A DNA stretch of 64,000 nucleotides from contig CM026393.1 of the NCBI GenBank assembly GCA_014843695.1, positions 2,636,615 through 2,700,614 on the forward strand, read 5' to 3'. Each line of letters begins with the position of its first letter. The stretch's first letter is position 1. Origin of the DNA: Archivesica marissinica (lineage: Eukaryota; Mollusca; Bivalvia; Venerida; Vesicomyidae). Under the pieces are notes generated by a model, which saw only the letters and a program-made list of their open reading frames with translations, was not told the origin of the DNA and did not search any database. Both the position numbers and the translations under genes were made by a program. This document shows, piece after piece, positions 10,224-21,900 of this stretch.

Positions 10224-10825
10224 CTATAATATACATTGATGATATATGCTCGAAAAATTGACATTTTGACAGTCTCCTTCCAATGATGTAATTATTAAAG
10301 TGTGGAGGACAAACTGACCTCCATTCCGCAGTTTATATAAACTAAATAGCAAATATTATTATTATGATATCAATATTCGTTAAATAGTGTTTTAACAATA
10401 TATGGAGAATAGACATGTGTTTGTGTTCCTTTATCGTTTTAGTATATATTTCATAGGCGTAGGAGCGTTTCAAAGATTGGGGGTGGCAACCAAGATGTGG
10501 GGGGGGGGGCAACATTAAACAAAGTTCAAAATGCTTTGATTACGTGTACAGTATAAAACTTCAAGAATCGTCCCCTATACAAATATAGAGTATACAATGT
10601 AGTTGAACATATTGAAAACTGACTTTATTCCTTCGCCTAGGTATTTTCGTATATATTTATGTTCTTATATAATTTGTAAATGTGTATATATAAACAAGAA
10701 TAAAATTTATTTAAATATGAGTTTTACTTGTTTTCTGTCTGCAAAGTTCTCCCTCATTCCCTTGACATTAGCAATATGTGTGTTTTTATTTATGTAGAAA
10801 CATAATTTGTGTGCGGTGGGGAATT
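10224..10825. other. Intergenic, no gene seen
   Basis: AT-rich sequence between LINE-2 and the SINE. It has one uninterrupted G run at 10500-10509 inside a G-rich patch and no convincing coding sequence. A 64-codon frame at 10603-10797 shows no recognisable motif. Confidence 0.6.
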
Positions 10826-10838
10826 TAGTGAAACTCTG
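10826..10838 (+). repeat. SINE target site duplication, left copy
   Basis: TAGTGAAACTCTG, identical to 11121-11133. Confidence 0.92.
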
Positions 10839-11120
10839 TTTGTTTGTTTGTTTGTTTGTTTGTTTGTTCTGGTTTCACGCATTCATCAGCACCATTTTGG
10901 GCTATATCGACGGCGGGCAGTTTACCTAACAACACCTCCCCTGGGCAGGCTGCCAGCGGTCAACCAGTACTTGGTGCACCAACCACCGTAAGAAACTGCC
11001 AACTTTTTCATATAAATAGACACGGCCTGAGCGGGGCTCGAACCAGTAACCATCAGTGATGATAGGTTACAGTGGTATACAAGTCAGCGACATTAACCAC
11101 TCGACCACGGAGGCGGACCG
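10839..11120 (-). mobile_element. tRNA-derived SINE with (CAAA)n tail and 13-bp TSD
   Basis: Read on the minus strand, the 282-bp element starts with a tRNA-like head: box A TGGTCGAGTGG (11097-11107) and box B GGTTCGAGCCC (11034-11044). These are internal RNA polymerase III promoter elements. A tRNA-unrelated body and a (CAAA)n tail follow (TTTG repeats at 10839-10866 on plus). It is flanked by a perfect direct repeat TAGTGAAACTCTG (10826-10838 and 11121-11133), the target site duplication of LINE-driven insertion. The head looks like a class II (Ser/Leu-type) tRNA. The body could belong to a named metazoan SINE superfamily such as MetaSINE, but I cannot confirm that from memory. Confidence 0.9.
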
Positions 11121-11133
11121 TAGTGAAACTCTG
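11121..11133 (+). repeat. SINE target site duplication, right copy
   Basis: TAGTGAAACTCTG, identical to 10826-10838. The perfect identity suggests a fairly recent insertion. Confidence 0.92.
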
Positions 11134-11399
11134 AGTGGTTCTACTGCTGCCGTTATTGGTAGTTAAAACACTCACCTTGAACAATCATTATCGGGGTGTT
11201 ATGTCATTTGATGACATTTATTGTAAAATACGTAAGCTAATTATTAAACAAATAATAGAAAGACAGTTTTATCATTAGTAATTCGTACACACAATTGAAA
11301 GCCAATTGAATAGAGCATAACATAACTTTATTCCTCAAAATATATAAATGCTACATGCTTTTCAACTACCCGGAAAACATTCTACATATTAGCTTCCGG
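11134..11399. other. Short spacer, possible LINE 3' tail remnant
   Basis: No gene. Around 11310-11345 the minus strand reads GGAATAAAGTTATGTTATGC, resembling the AATAAA-plus-repeat 3' end of LINE-1, so a very short LINE tail may lie here. Weak evidence. Confidence 0.35.
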
Positions 11400-11736
11400 T
11401 AGTGAAAATAGTTTGTGTTTACTTTTTGCGGAGATAATTTTCAGTTATTTGGAAGCTTTTCCAGTCATTTTAGGAAATGATATTTACATGAGACGTTGTT
11501 GAGGTGTTTTATGAACTATATATCGAACGTTGTGGCATTTTGTGCCGAGAAAGGTGATTTTGACTAATTTATAACCTGATGTTATTACCTGTGTTACTAT
11601 TTATAGTATCAGTATTGACACTTGTATTATTGGATTTATTGATCAGTAACCGTTATTGTGTAACACCTCCTACGGCGGTCATTTCGTCACGCTTGACTGA
11701 ACCGCTCGCTGATTTACCCTGCACGGTAGTACGAGT

Positions 11737-12849
11737 ATGTCGAATGTTGATGATAGCAATGATGCTGCAGAATATGTAGATGCGATAATGTCTTCGCAAT
11801 AGGTTACACGAGTGACTACACCTGTTCAAAGTGGGCGTAAGCGTAATGCTTCAGAACCTTGCAATTCGGACACCAGTACGGACTCAACAGTGAAGAAGGC
11901 ACGATTAACAGCTAAGGCTAAGCGTAATATTTACACGTCGGTGTCTACTGAGGACCCAGATAAGCATACAGACTCAGTTCCCCCAGTGGAAAAGTTAATA
12001 GCCAACCTCGCAGCTGATATCCATATGCAGTTTAGTGCTATGAACGAGAGGATGGACAAGTTAGAGTCTAGTTTGGAGCAGCGGATCTCAACTAAAATAG
12101 CTCAACTATTAGACAAAAGGGTCAGCACCGAGCTCAACCGAATACGAAAGGACATAGATGAAAAGTTCGATTCCTTTAAAGAAGAACTTAAATCTGACAT
12201 CTCCGCTGACCTGCATGATATCAACGATAAGATGAGGACTTTGTCGAATAGTTCATCGGTCAATTCAAATTCAGGGCCGGATGTGAGCCTCAATGTTGTG
12301 ATTAGAGGACTACCCGAGTCAACCGGTGAAAATACCAATAATAAAGTGAACTTACTATTCCGTGAAGGATTAAAGGTTTCTGATGTTACGTGTGCTAGTG
12401 TTGAAAGAAAGAAATCAGCACACTCATCAAAGCCAGGTATCGTAATTGCCAGGTTCAAATCACATGATGACAAACGCAAAGTGATGGTTAAAAAGTCAAA
12501 CCTTGGTAACAATCGCCAGTATAGAGATGTTTTTATTCACCATGACCAGTCTCATGCTGACAGACTTATAACTAGTAATTTTCGCACAATCTTGAGTGCC
12601 ATGAAACAGAGCAATCTTACAGTGAAGGGTTCTCGTGTTGTGCGCGTTGGTAGGGACCAGCATAGTGACATGTCTCATTCACATGACAATGACAATCGAA
12701 GACCACCTAATCATGTACGAGACGATCACTTAGGTAGTGATCGTGGTGGTAACCGAGGTGGATGGGAACGAGCTGACAGTCGTGGCCGACACCACAACAG
12801 AAGGAATGGTGGAGAACGACGTGGGGGCTTCAGGAACAATCGTTATTAA
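11737..12849 (+). pseudogene. LINE-3 ORF1 RNA-binding protein (one in-frame TAG)
   Basis: The probable start is the ATG at 11737 (MSNVDDSNDAAEYVDAIMSS). An in-frame TAG lies at 11800-11802 and the frame is open from there to TAA 12847-12849. The rest has a basic N-terminal region (VKKARLTAKAKRN) and a coiled coil of about 90 residues (MNERMDKLESSLEQRI through DINDKMRTLSN). An RRM-like core follows (LNVVIRGLPESTGE, GIVIARFKSHDDKRKVM), then a C-terminal domain. The Arg/Gly-rich tail (GSDRGGNRGGWERADSRG) is of RGG type and would bind RNA. The likely role is formation of the LINE RNP. The TAG could be a true mutation. Otherwise a downstream start is needed, and none with ATG is close. ORF2 follows in the same frame directly after the stop. 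Confidence 0.8.
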
Positions 12850-13890
12850 TACAACGCCGGGTTTTGGAATGTCCGAGGTTTTAATATGAATCCAGATTCT
12901 GACAATTTTAATTTAAGATCTTCTTGTATTTTAGAGTGTAATTTTGACATTTTAGCTCTTGCAGAAACTCATTTGATAGATGATAATGTTTTAACTGTTG
13001 ATGGTTACAGCTGGTTCGGACATAATCGGAAGCATATTCATAAAAATGCCAGGACAGGTTCGGGTGGAGTAGGATTTTTGATTAGGAATATAATATGTGA
13101 TAATTTTGATATCACTATTTTGAGTGATACACACGAAGGTATTTTATGGCTCAAGTTGGTCCATAAATATGAAACATTCACCTTAATGCCATGCGTCTGT
13201 TACCTGCCGCCTGAAAACTCATCACGTTATTTTGATGTGAACACCTTTTATGATTGTCTTTTGACTGATATTTATACATTTCAAAATGATGGTATGATTT
13301 ATGTTTGTGATGACTTCAATAGCCGATGCGGAGACCTGAATGACTTTATTGCCGGTGTAGATGATATACAGCCGCGTAATGTCATAGATTTCACCAACAA
13401 AATTTACGGTGAACTTTTTATAGATTTGTTGGTAAACACAAACATGTGTATGCTAAATGGTAGAAGTGGTTCTGTAGATAAATTTACTTCTGTTTCTGTA
13501 AAAGGGTCATCCGTAGTTGATTACTGTATTACTACACATGATAATATGTGCAATCTGACTGACTTTTCGGTTACGTTAACGTCACAACTAGTAAATACCT
13601 CTGGTTATCTACATTCGTTAACACCAACTAGTATGCCAGATCATTCAATGCTGTCATGGAATATTGTTAGTAACGCATTTACAGAGGAATATGATGTACA
13701 TGAGCATCATTCTTACGATAAGTTTGACCTTGGAAATGTTAATAATTCTTTCATGAGTAGTTCTGAAATCTTAGTACAAGTAAATAAGGTCATTGATACG
13801 TTGGAACAGGGATTTCGTACTCAGAATGATATTAATCTTGTATATAGTGAATGGTGTACAATTTTGAAACAGAACATGTATAATGACATT
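12850..13890 (+). pseudogene. LINE-3 ORF2, endonuclease domain
   Basis: The frame is open directly after the ORF1 TAA. FWNVRGFN (from 12862) is the conserved start of APE-type LINE endonucleases and lies before the first ATG (12886). ILALAETHL carries the catalytic Glu. CDDFNSRCGD corresponds to the GDFN motif but has Asp in place of Gly. MPDHSMLSW corresponds to the final SDH motif with Pro in place of Ser, with Asp and His retained. The domain would nick target DNA. It ends at EWCTILKQNMYND, after which the frame is lost around 13880-13905. The substituted motif positions suggest mild decay or a lineage variant. Confidence 0.8.
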
Positions 13891-16231
13891 CCTTATTGTA
13901 AGTAGCAGTAAAAATAAAAAACATAGACCTGGTAAACCTTGGTGGAGTGGTTATCTAACACATTTATGGTCTAAATTATGTATTGTAGAACGTAAATGGC
14001 TGAATTGTTGTAATAGAAATGACAAAGTTAGATTTAAAGCAGAATATGTACAAGCCCGTAAGCTATTTGACCAGGAAGTTCAAAAAGCCAAACGATTTTA
14101 TTGGTTTACTATGCAAAATGAACTTTTAACAGATTGTAATGTTGACCAATCTAAGTTTTGGCAGTCAATTGGAAAGATTGGAGTTGGTCACTGTAAACAT
14201 AAATTAATACCTATGCAAATAATTCTGGATGATGGTTCTACTTCCGCATGTATTGATGACGTTTTACATAAATGGAAAAGCGATTTCAGTTCTCTGTTTA
14301 ATAGACATGATAGAGTAAATGTAAATGATTCGCTGCCAACTCAGCCTGATCTTAATAATGATGACATACCATTTAATGAGTCTATTTCTCTATTAGAAGT
14401 CAAGAAAGCTGTAGATAACGCAAAGCGTGGTAAAGCTTGCGGAATAGATGAAATTCCAGCTGAAGTATTAAAGAACGATACTACTGTTATATTTTTGCAC
14501 GCCTTATATAATATTTGTTTTGAAAATAGCATTGTTCCTACTATATGGAGTCAGTGTATTATTAACCCAATACCAAAATCTACAACAGCTGATCCTAGAG
14601 ACCCTATGTCATATAGAGGAATTGCTTTAGCATGTACAATGTATAAGATATACTGTACTATTTTGAATAATAGACTCAGTTCGTGGGTAGAAGATAGTGG
14701 CATTGTAGCAGATGAGCAGAATGGCTTCCGGAAAAAACGTAGTACTTCGGATCAAATTTCTTCTTTGGTAAATATAATTGAAACACGAAAGAAGCTCAGA
14801 AAATCTACCTTTACTGCTTTTATCGATTTTCGTAAAGCATATGACTTTATTAATAGGTCTAAATTATGGACAAGGTTAAATGAAACGGGTGTTTCTGGTA
14901 AAATGTTATTAGCCATTAAGTCACTCTACTCATCTGTCGCCTCATGTGTTAGAATCAATTATTTTAAAACTGAATGGTTTGATGTTCATTGTGGACTGAG
15001 ACAGGGCTGTGTGTTATCACCGTTATTGTTTAACCTCTACGTTAATGATTTAGCAATTTACTTAAAATCACTTAATGTTGGTATTAAAATAGATGATGAG
15101 ATTGTCTGTATACTTCTATATGCTGATGACACCGTTTTGCTAGCTGAAAACGCACAAGATCTACAAGTATTGTTAAACTCACTATACGATTGGTGTTGTC
15201 TTAATGATATGTCAATTAATATTGGTAAAGGTAACATTATACATTTTCGTCCAGAACGTGAAAATAGATCTGATTATTTATTTAAGTGTGGACATGACCA
15301 GTTGGCAACTGTTGATAGATATACTTACCTCGGGGTTGTGCTGCACGAGCACCTAGATCTAAATGTTACAGCTAAAATGGTTGCTCAAAGTGCAAGTCGT
15401 GCATTAGGTTTACTGATTGCTAAATGCAAAATGATAGGTGGAGTACCTTATAACGTATTTACCAAATTATACGATTCAATCGTTTGGCCTGTAATTGCTT
15501 ATGGTGCCTCAGTCTGGGGTTTTAAAACATTTACATGTATAAATGCAGTCCAAAACCGAGCTATGAGATTTTTTCTGGGTGTTGGAAAATACACGCCTAA
15601 TGCTGCGGTCTCAGGAGAAATGGGTTGGATTCCACCTACTGTCCGTCAATGGAAGTCTATTGCATTATTTTGGACACGGTTAGCTAATACGAACAATTCT
15701 AGACTGAATAAACGTATTGCACTCTGGGCAAACATTAAATCTGCTAATTGCAAAAACTGGTTTTATTTCGTCAAGAAGCATTTTGCAGATCATAATTTGG
15801 TTGAATTTTGTAATTTGTCTGTACCCATATCTAACCACACATTTGTAGATCGTGTAGAAAAATCTGATATGGTAAAATATGTAGCAGAGTGGTCTTCCTC
15901 TATAACTAGCGTTTCTGGTACATCCGGAAGAGGTCGCAATAAATTAAGAACATATTGTACATTTAAAACTGATTTTCGAACTGAGGAATATTGTAACCTA
16001 ATTTTACCTACAAGACATAGGTCTGCATATAGTAAATTTAGGTGTGGAGTTGCCCCAATTCGCATAGAAACTGGAAGGTATGAAAATCTACATTTAGAAG
16101 ATCGCAAATGTCCGTTTTGTAGTGTTTTGGAAGATAAACGCCATGTACTATTAGAATGTACCATATACACTGACCTTAGAACTGTTCTTTTTGAAAAGGC
16201 AGTGTTGTATGAACGCAACTTCCTTAATTGA
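13883..16231 (+). CDS. LINE-3 ORF2, reverse transcriptase to C terminus
   Basis: A frame of 782 codons, whose first ATG lies in the overlap with the endonuclease frame and is not the real start. Motifs in order are HRPGKPWWSGYL (linker), GKACGIDEIPAEVLKN, YRGIALACTMYKIY, EQNGFRKKRSTSDQI, FIDFRKAYDFI (motif A), GLRQGCVLSPLLFNLYVNDL, catalytic YADD near 15119-15130, INIGKGNIIHFRPE, RYTYLGVVLHEH, ASVWGF and GEMGWIPP. The C-terminal cluster is CPFCSVLEDKRHVLLEC. The RT core is complete and uninterrupted. Together with the endonuclease it would perform target-primed reverse transcription. Only the single frame change to the endonuclease part and the ORF1 stop separate this element from a coding-competent one. 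Confidence 0.88.
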   Translation: MTFLIVSSSKNKKHRPGKPWWSGYLTHLWSKLCIVERKWLNCCNRNDKVRFKAEYVQARKLFDQEVQKAKRFYWFTMQNELLTDCNVDQSKFWQSIGKIGVGHCKHKLIPMQIILDDGSTSACIDDVLHKWKSDFSSLFNRHDRVNVNDSLPTQPDLNNDDIPFNESISLLEVKKAVDNAKRGKACGIDEIPAEVLKNDTTVIFLHALYNICFENSIVPTIWSQCIINPIPKSTTADPRDPMSYRGIALACTMYKIYCTILNNRLSSWVEDSGIVADEQNGFRKKRSTSDQISSLVNIIETRKKLRKSTFTAFIDFRKAYDFINRSKLWTRLNETGVSGKMLLAIKSLYSSVASCVRINYFKTEWFDVHCGLRQGCVLSPLLFNLYVNDLAIYLKSLNVGIKIDDEIVCILLYADDTVLLAENAQDLQVLLNSLYDWCCLNDMSINIGKGNIIHFRPERENRSDYLFKCGHDQLATVDRYTYLGVVLHEHLDLNVTAKMVAQSASRALGLLIAKCKMIGGVPYNVFTKLYDSIVWPVIAYGASVWGFKTFTCINAVQNRAMRFFLGVGKYTPNAAVSGEMGWIPPTVRQWKSIALFWTRLANTNNSRLNKRIALWANIKSANCKNWFYFVKKHFADHNLVEFCNLSVPISNHTFVDRVEKSDMVKYVAEWSSSITSVSGTSGRGRNKLRTYCTFKTDFRTEEYCNLILPTRHRSAYSKFRCGVAPIRIETGRYENLHLEDRKCPFCSVLEDKRHVLLECTIYTDLRTVLFEKAVLYERNFLN

Positions 16232-16700
16232 AGCAAAACTGATCAACTTATTTTTCTGTTTACTGATCCATATCTAATTAGAATTTGTGCCAAGACCTGT
16301 TTTAATATACTTCAACAACGCTACTTTTACCTTTGTAAATAATATATGATTTATTTTTATTTTTTAAATATATGTGTTGATACATCTGATCGAGGCTGAT
16401 AATTGATCTTTTAAAATATTTCTTAATATGCACATTAGTGCCCTCTTTTCCATTTCAGTGTTTGAAACTTATGTATTTTAATTCATATTCAACAAGAGAA
16501 TTAGCAACTGTTTCTTGGTTTTATGTTGTAAATACCTTGGTGAATTGTACTGTAATTATGTGATAGTCGTACTGTGATATATAGTCTCTTATAATTCTTT
16601 GAAGAATGGCCATGTACTGTTGTTAATGTGTAAGCTTTTATGTATATATTTTATGTAATGTACATGGATGAGACATAAATAAAGATTAAATCTGCTATTA
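16232..16700 (+). other. LINE-3 3' UTR and terminus
   Basis: AT-rich, non-coding, ending in GGATGAGACATAAATAAAGA. The same terminal sequence, slightly changed, recurs at about 24351-24418 and identifies the relic there as the same family. Confidence 0.8.
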
Positions 16701-16941
16701 CACACTTCTTCCGTCATTACTTCTTATGTGGAATACTGTGGTTGATTGTGAACTTGACGATTGAGTATGGTACGGTATAAATACACAGGATAATAGTCAT
16801 TATAAATATGATGTTACCAATATTCCATCTGATTTTATGCTTGGTCAAGAATCATTAATATATGTCAATCAATCAATTTCAAAACTTAAATGTAGTTTTC
16901 GTACTCAATCTGATATTGATGATGTTTACAAAGCCTGGTGT

Positions 16942-17665
16942 GAGATTGTACAACAGTATATGTCTGATACCATGTAGGGAGATTGTACAACAGTATATGT
17001 CTGATACCATGTAGGGAGATTGTACAACAGTATATGTCTGATACCATGTAGGGAGATTGTACAACAGTATATGTCTGATCATTTACCATGTAGGGAGATT
17101 GTACAACAGTATATGTCTGATACCATGTAGGGAGATTGTACAACAGTTTATGACTGATACCATGTAGGGAGATTGTACAACAGTATATGTCTGATACCAT
17201 GTGGGGAGATTGTACAACAGTATATGTCTGATCATTTACCATGTAGGGAGATTGTACAACAGTATATGTCTGATACCATGTAGGGAGATTGTACAACAGT
17301 ATATGTCTGATACCATGTAGGGAGATTGTACAACAGTATATGTCTGATACCATGTAGGGAGATTGTACAACAGTATATGTCTGATACCATGTAGGGAGAT
17401 TGTACAACAGTATATGTCTGATACCATGTAGGGAGATTGTACAACGGTATATGTCTGATACCATGTAGGGAGATTGTACAACAGTATATGTCTGATACCA
17501 TGTAGGGAGATTGTACAACAGTATATGTCTGATCATTTACCATGTAGGGAGATTGTACAACAGTATATGTCTGATACCATGTAGGGAGGTTGTACAACAG
17601 TATATGTCTGATACCATGTAGGGAGATTGTACAACAGTAAATGTCTGATACCATGTAGGGAGATT
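16942..17665 (+). repeat. Array A: 37-bp minisatellite, 19 units
   Basis: The unit (e.g. 16942-16978) begins GAGATTGTACAACAGTATAT. Nineteen units follow with few changes. Three of them (around 17070, 17231 and 17532) carry the same 5-bp insertion (GATCATTTACC for GATACC) and are 42 bp long. The unit corresponds to LINE-3 positions about 13857-13895, the end of the endonuclease region, and the flanks on both sides continue the LINE alignment in register. Confidence 0.92.
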
Positions 17666-18904
17666 AAATATGATATCTGTAATAAAACAACGCCGCCCAG
17701 GAAAGCCATGGTGGACTGACTGATTGTCTGATTTGAGGAATAAGGTTTGTAAATCTGAAAATGTTTGGTTGTCATGTACAGATAAGAGTAATAAGTCTAT
17801 TTTAAGGTCTGATTATGTTCGTACCCGTAAGTCATTTGATAGCTAAACGTTTTCACTGGTATTCCTTACAATCTCAACTATTAGATGAATGCGATGTTGA
17901 TGCTTTAAGTTTTGGAAATCAGTTGGTAAGATTGGATTAAGCTGTAAGAAATATAATAGAATTCCAATGAAAGTTGTGATAGAAAAAAATTCACCTATCT
18001 GTTCAAAACGGCAAGTAATGTTTCAGGTACTAAAGATACCAGCAATATATCTGATGATACTGCTACTTTTATTAATCATATATCTGTGTTAGAAGTGCAT
18101 GAGGCTATTAATTCTGTCAATAAAGGCAAAGCATGTGGCATAGACAGTATCCCCGTGGAAGTACTTAATAATGATACGAGGTCTTCCACTTCCACATTGG
18201 ATTGAAGAGACCCGTTATCATATAGAGGTATTGCACTTGCCCCTGCAATGTACAAAGTATATTGTTCCATTTTAAGCTGCAGATTAAAGTACTTGGTCCG
18301 ATGAAAATGATAATGTCTCAGATGATCAGAATGGTTTTAGAAAAGGTCGATTTACAACGGATCAGATACTTGGTTTAACTAATATAATCGATACAAGGAA
18401 GAAATGCTTGTTTCGCAATCGAGCTAAAATGAATTGTATATACTAAGGAAGAAATCACGCCAACCTACGTTTGGTGCATTTATAGATTTTAAAAAGGCCT
18501 ATGATACTATAAATAGAAATATATTATGGAAACGTTTATCTGATATATAGGCATATCTGGTAAAATGTTTGATGCTTTACAATCGTTGTATGTATCTGTA
18601 ATGTCATGTGTAAGGGTAACTCAATTTAATACAGAATGGTTTGATGACAAATGAGGTTTACATTCTGTTTAATTTACACATAAATGAGTTGTCACTTTAT
18701 CTTAAAACATTTGGTATGGGCATGAGAATATGGGATGGAAGAGTTTGTATTATATTATATGCTGATGATATTGTGTTACTAGCGGAGTATGTCTACGGTT
18801 TACAAGTGCTACTGGATGCTTTAAATGATTGGTGTGTTCTAAATGACATGACCGTAAATGCTTCGAAAAGTAATGTTGTGCACTTCCGCCCGAAGTCAGA
18901 ATTA
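17666..18904 (+). pseudogene. LINE-3-family RT remnant (fingers and palm)
   Basis: The remnant aligns to LINE-3 from RPGKPWW (here CGCCCAGGAAAGCCATGG) through GKACGIDSIPVEVLNND, YRGIALAPAMYKVY and DQNGFRKGRFTTDQI to the catalytic YADD at 18758-18769, then LNDMTVNASKSNVVHFRP. Stops and indels abound. A deletion near 18655-18668 removes the RQGCVLSPLL motif. A partial duplication of AAGGAAGAAAT occurs at 18395 and 18445. It cannot function. Confidence 0.85.
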
Positions 18905-21900
18905 TGTACCTAGTTTAGGTTTATGTGTGGAATCAGATTAACATTGTCGACAGAATTATGTACCTAGTTTAGGTTTATGTGTGGAATCAGATTAATATTG
19001 TCCACAGTTTAGGTTTATGTGTGGAATCAGATTAATATTGTCCACAGTTTAGGTTTATGTGTGGAATTAATCAGATTAATATTGTCGACAGTTTAGGTTT
19101 ATGTGTGGAATTAATCAGATTAATATTGTCGACAGTTTAGGTTTATGTGTGGAATTAATCAGATTAATATTGTCGACAGTTTAGGTTTATGTGTGGAATT
19201 AATCAGATTAATATTGTCGACGGTTAGGTTTATGTGTGGAATTAATCATATTAATATTGTCGACGGTTTAGGTTTATGTGTGGAATTAATCAGATTAATA
19301 TTGTCGACAGTTTAGGTTTATGTGTGGAATTAATCAGATTAATATTGTCGACAGTTTAGGTTTATGTGTGGAATTAATCAGATTAATATTGTCGACAGTT
19401 TAGGTTTATGTGTGGAATTAATCAGATTAATATTGTCGACAGTTTAGGTTTATGTGCGGAATTAATCAGATTAATATTGTCGACAGTTTAGGTTTATGTG
19501 CGGAATTAATCAGATTAATATTGTCGACAGTTTAGGTTTATGTGCGGAATTAATCAGATTAATATTGTCGACAGTTTAGGTTTATGTGCGGAATTAATCA
19601 GATTAATATTGTCGACAGTTTAGGTTTATGTGCGGAATTAATCAGATTAATATTGTCGACAGTTTAGGTTTATGTGCGGAATTAATCAGATTAATATTGT
19701 CGACAGTTTAGGTTTATGTGCGGAATTAATCAGATTAATATTGTCGACAGTTTAGGTTTATGTGCGGAATTAATCAGATTAATATTGTCGACAGTTTAGG
19801 TTTATGTGCGGAATTAATCAGATTAATATTGTCCACAGATTAGGTTTATGTGCGGAATTAATCAGATTAATATTGTCCACAGATTAGGTTTATGTGCGGA
19901 ATTAATCAGATTAATATTGTCCACAGATTAGGTTTATGTGCGGAATTAATCAGATTAATATTGTCCACAGATTAGGTTTATGTGCGGAATTAATCAGATT
20001 AATATTGTCCACAGATTAGGTTTATGTGCGGAATTAATCAGATTAATATTGTCCACAGATTAGGTTTATGTGCGGAATTAATCAGATTAATATTGTCCAC
20101 AGATTAGGTTTATGTGCGGAATTAATCAGATTAATATTGTCCACAGTTTAGGTTTATGTGCGGAATTAATCAGATTAATATTGTCCACAGTTTAGGTTTA
20201 TGTGCGGAATTAATCAGATTAATATTGTCCACAGTTTAGGTTTATGTGCGGAATTAATCAGATTAATATTGTCGACAGTTTAGGTTTATGTGCGGAATTA
20301 ATCAGATTAATATTGTCGACAGTTTAGGTTTATGTGCGGAATTAATCAGATTAATATTGTCGACAGTTTAGGTTTATGTGCGGAATTAATCAGATTAATA
20401 TTGTCGACAGTTTAGGTTTATGTGCGGAATCAATCAGATTAATATTGTCGACAGTTTAGGTTTATGTGCGGAATCAATCAGATTAATATTGTCGACAGTT
20501 TAGGTTTATGTGCGGAATCAATCAGATTAATATTGTCGACAGTTTAGGTTTATGTGCGGAATCAATCAGATTAATATTGTCGACAGTTTAGGTTTATGTG
20601 CGGAATCAATCAGATTAATATTGTCGACAGTTTAGGTTTATGTGCGGAATCAATCAGATTAATATTGTCGACAGTTTAGGTTTATGTGCGGAATCAATCA
20701 GATTAATATTGTCGACAGTTTAGGTTTATGTGCGGAATCAATCAGATTAATATTGTCGACAGTTTAGGTTTATGTGCGGAATCAATCAGATTAATATTGT
20801 CGACAGTTTAGGTTTATGTGCGGAATCAATCAGATTAATATTGTCGACAGTTTAGGTTTATGTGCGGAATCAATCAGATTAATATTGTCGACAGTTTAGG
20901 TTTATGTGCGGAATCAATCAGATTAATATTGTCGACAGTTTAGGTTTATGTGTGGAATCAATCAGATTAATATTGTCGACAGTTTAGGTTTATGTGTGGA
21001 ATCAATCAGATTAATATTGTCGACAGTTTAGGTTTATGTGTGGAATCAATCAGATGAATATTGTCGACAGTTTAGGTTTATGTGTGGAATCAATCAGATT
21101 AATATTGTCCACAGATTAGGTTTATGTGCGGAATTAATCAGATTAATATTGTCCACAGATTAGGTTTATGTGCGGAATTAATCAGATTAATATTGTCCAC
21201 AGTTTAGGTTTATGTGCGGAATTAATCAGATTAATATTGTCCACAGTTTAGGTTTATGTGCGGAATTAATCAGATTAATATTGTCCACAGTTTAGGTTTA
21301 TGTGCGGAATTAATCAGATTAATATTGTCCACAGTTTAGGTTTATGTGCGGAATTAATCAGATTAATATTGTCCACAGTTTAGGTTTATGTGCTGAATTA
21401 ATCAGATTAATATTGTCGACAGTTTAGGTTTATGTGCTGAATTAATCAGATTAATATTGTCGACAGTTTAGGTTTATGTGCGGAATTAATCAGATTAATA
21501 TTGTCGACAGTTTAGGTTTATGTGCGGAATTAATCAGATTAATATTGTCGACAGTTTAGGTTTATGTGCGGAATTAATCAGATTAATATTGTCGACAGTT
21601 TAGGTTTATGTGCGGAATCAATCAGATTAATATTGTCGACAGTTTAGGTTTATGTGCGGAATCAATCAGATTAATATTGTCGACAGTTTAGGTTTATGTG
21701 CGGAATCAATCAGATTAATATTGTCGACAGTTTAGGTTTATGTGCGGAATCAATCAGATTAATATTGTCGACAGTTTAGGTTTATGTGCGGAATTAATCA
21801 GATGAATATTGTCGACAGTTTAGGTTTATGTGCGGAATCAATCAGATGAATATTGTCGACAGTTTAGGTTTATGTGTGGAATTAATCAGATTAATATTGT

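Larger units (their letters stand above)
11400..16700 (+). mobile_element. LINE-3: near full-length LINE with ORF1 and ORF2
   Basis: The 5' UTR extends from an unknown start (about 11400) to 11736. ORF1 is 11737-12849, ORF2 is 12850-16231 and the 3' UTR is 16232-16700, ending ATAAATAAAGATTAAA. The layout is as in LINE-2, but the sequences are divergent: ORF1 ends in an RG-rich tail. Only two lesions break the coding capacity, a TAG at ORF1 codon 22 and one frameshift between endonuclease and RT near 13880-13905. A decayed copy of the same family follows immediately (16745-24418). This one is the better copy and serves as the reference for reading the relic. Confidence 0.85.

Noticed and set aside
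10839..10866. (TTTG)n as a free microsatellite
   Set aside because: It is the tail of the SINE, as the flanking TSD shows.
16886..17654. Minus-strand frames of up to 216 codons over array A
   Set aside because: A 37-bp unit without stops on that strand cycles through three frames. No domain, and it overlaps LINE sense coding remnants on the plus strand.
16942..17665. CRISPR-like regular 37-bp repeats
   Set aside because: The units are head-to-tail with no spacers, in an animal LINE remnant. It is an ordinary tandem array.
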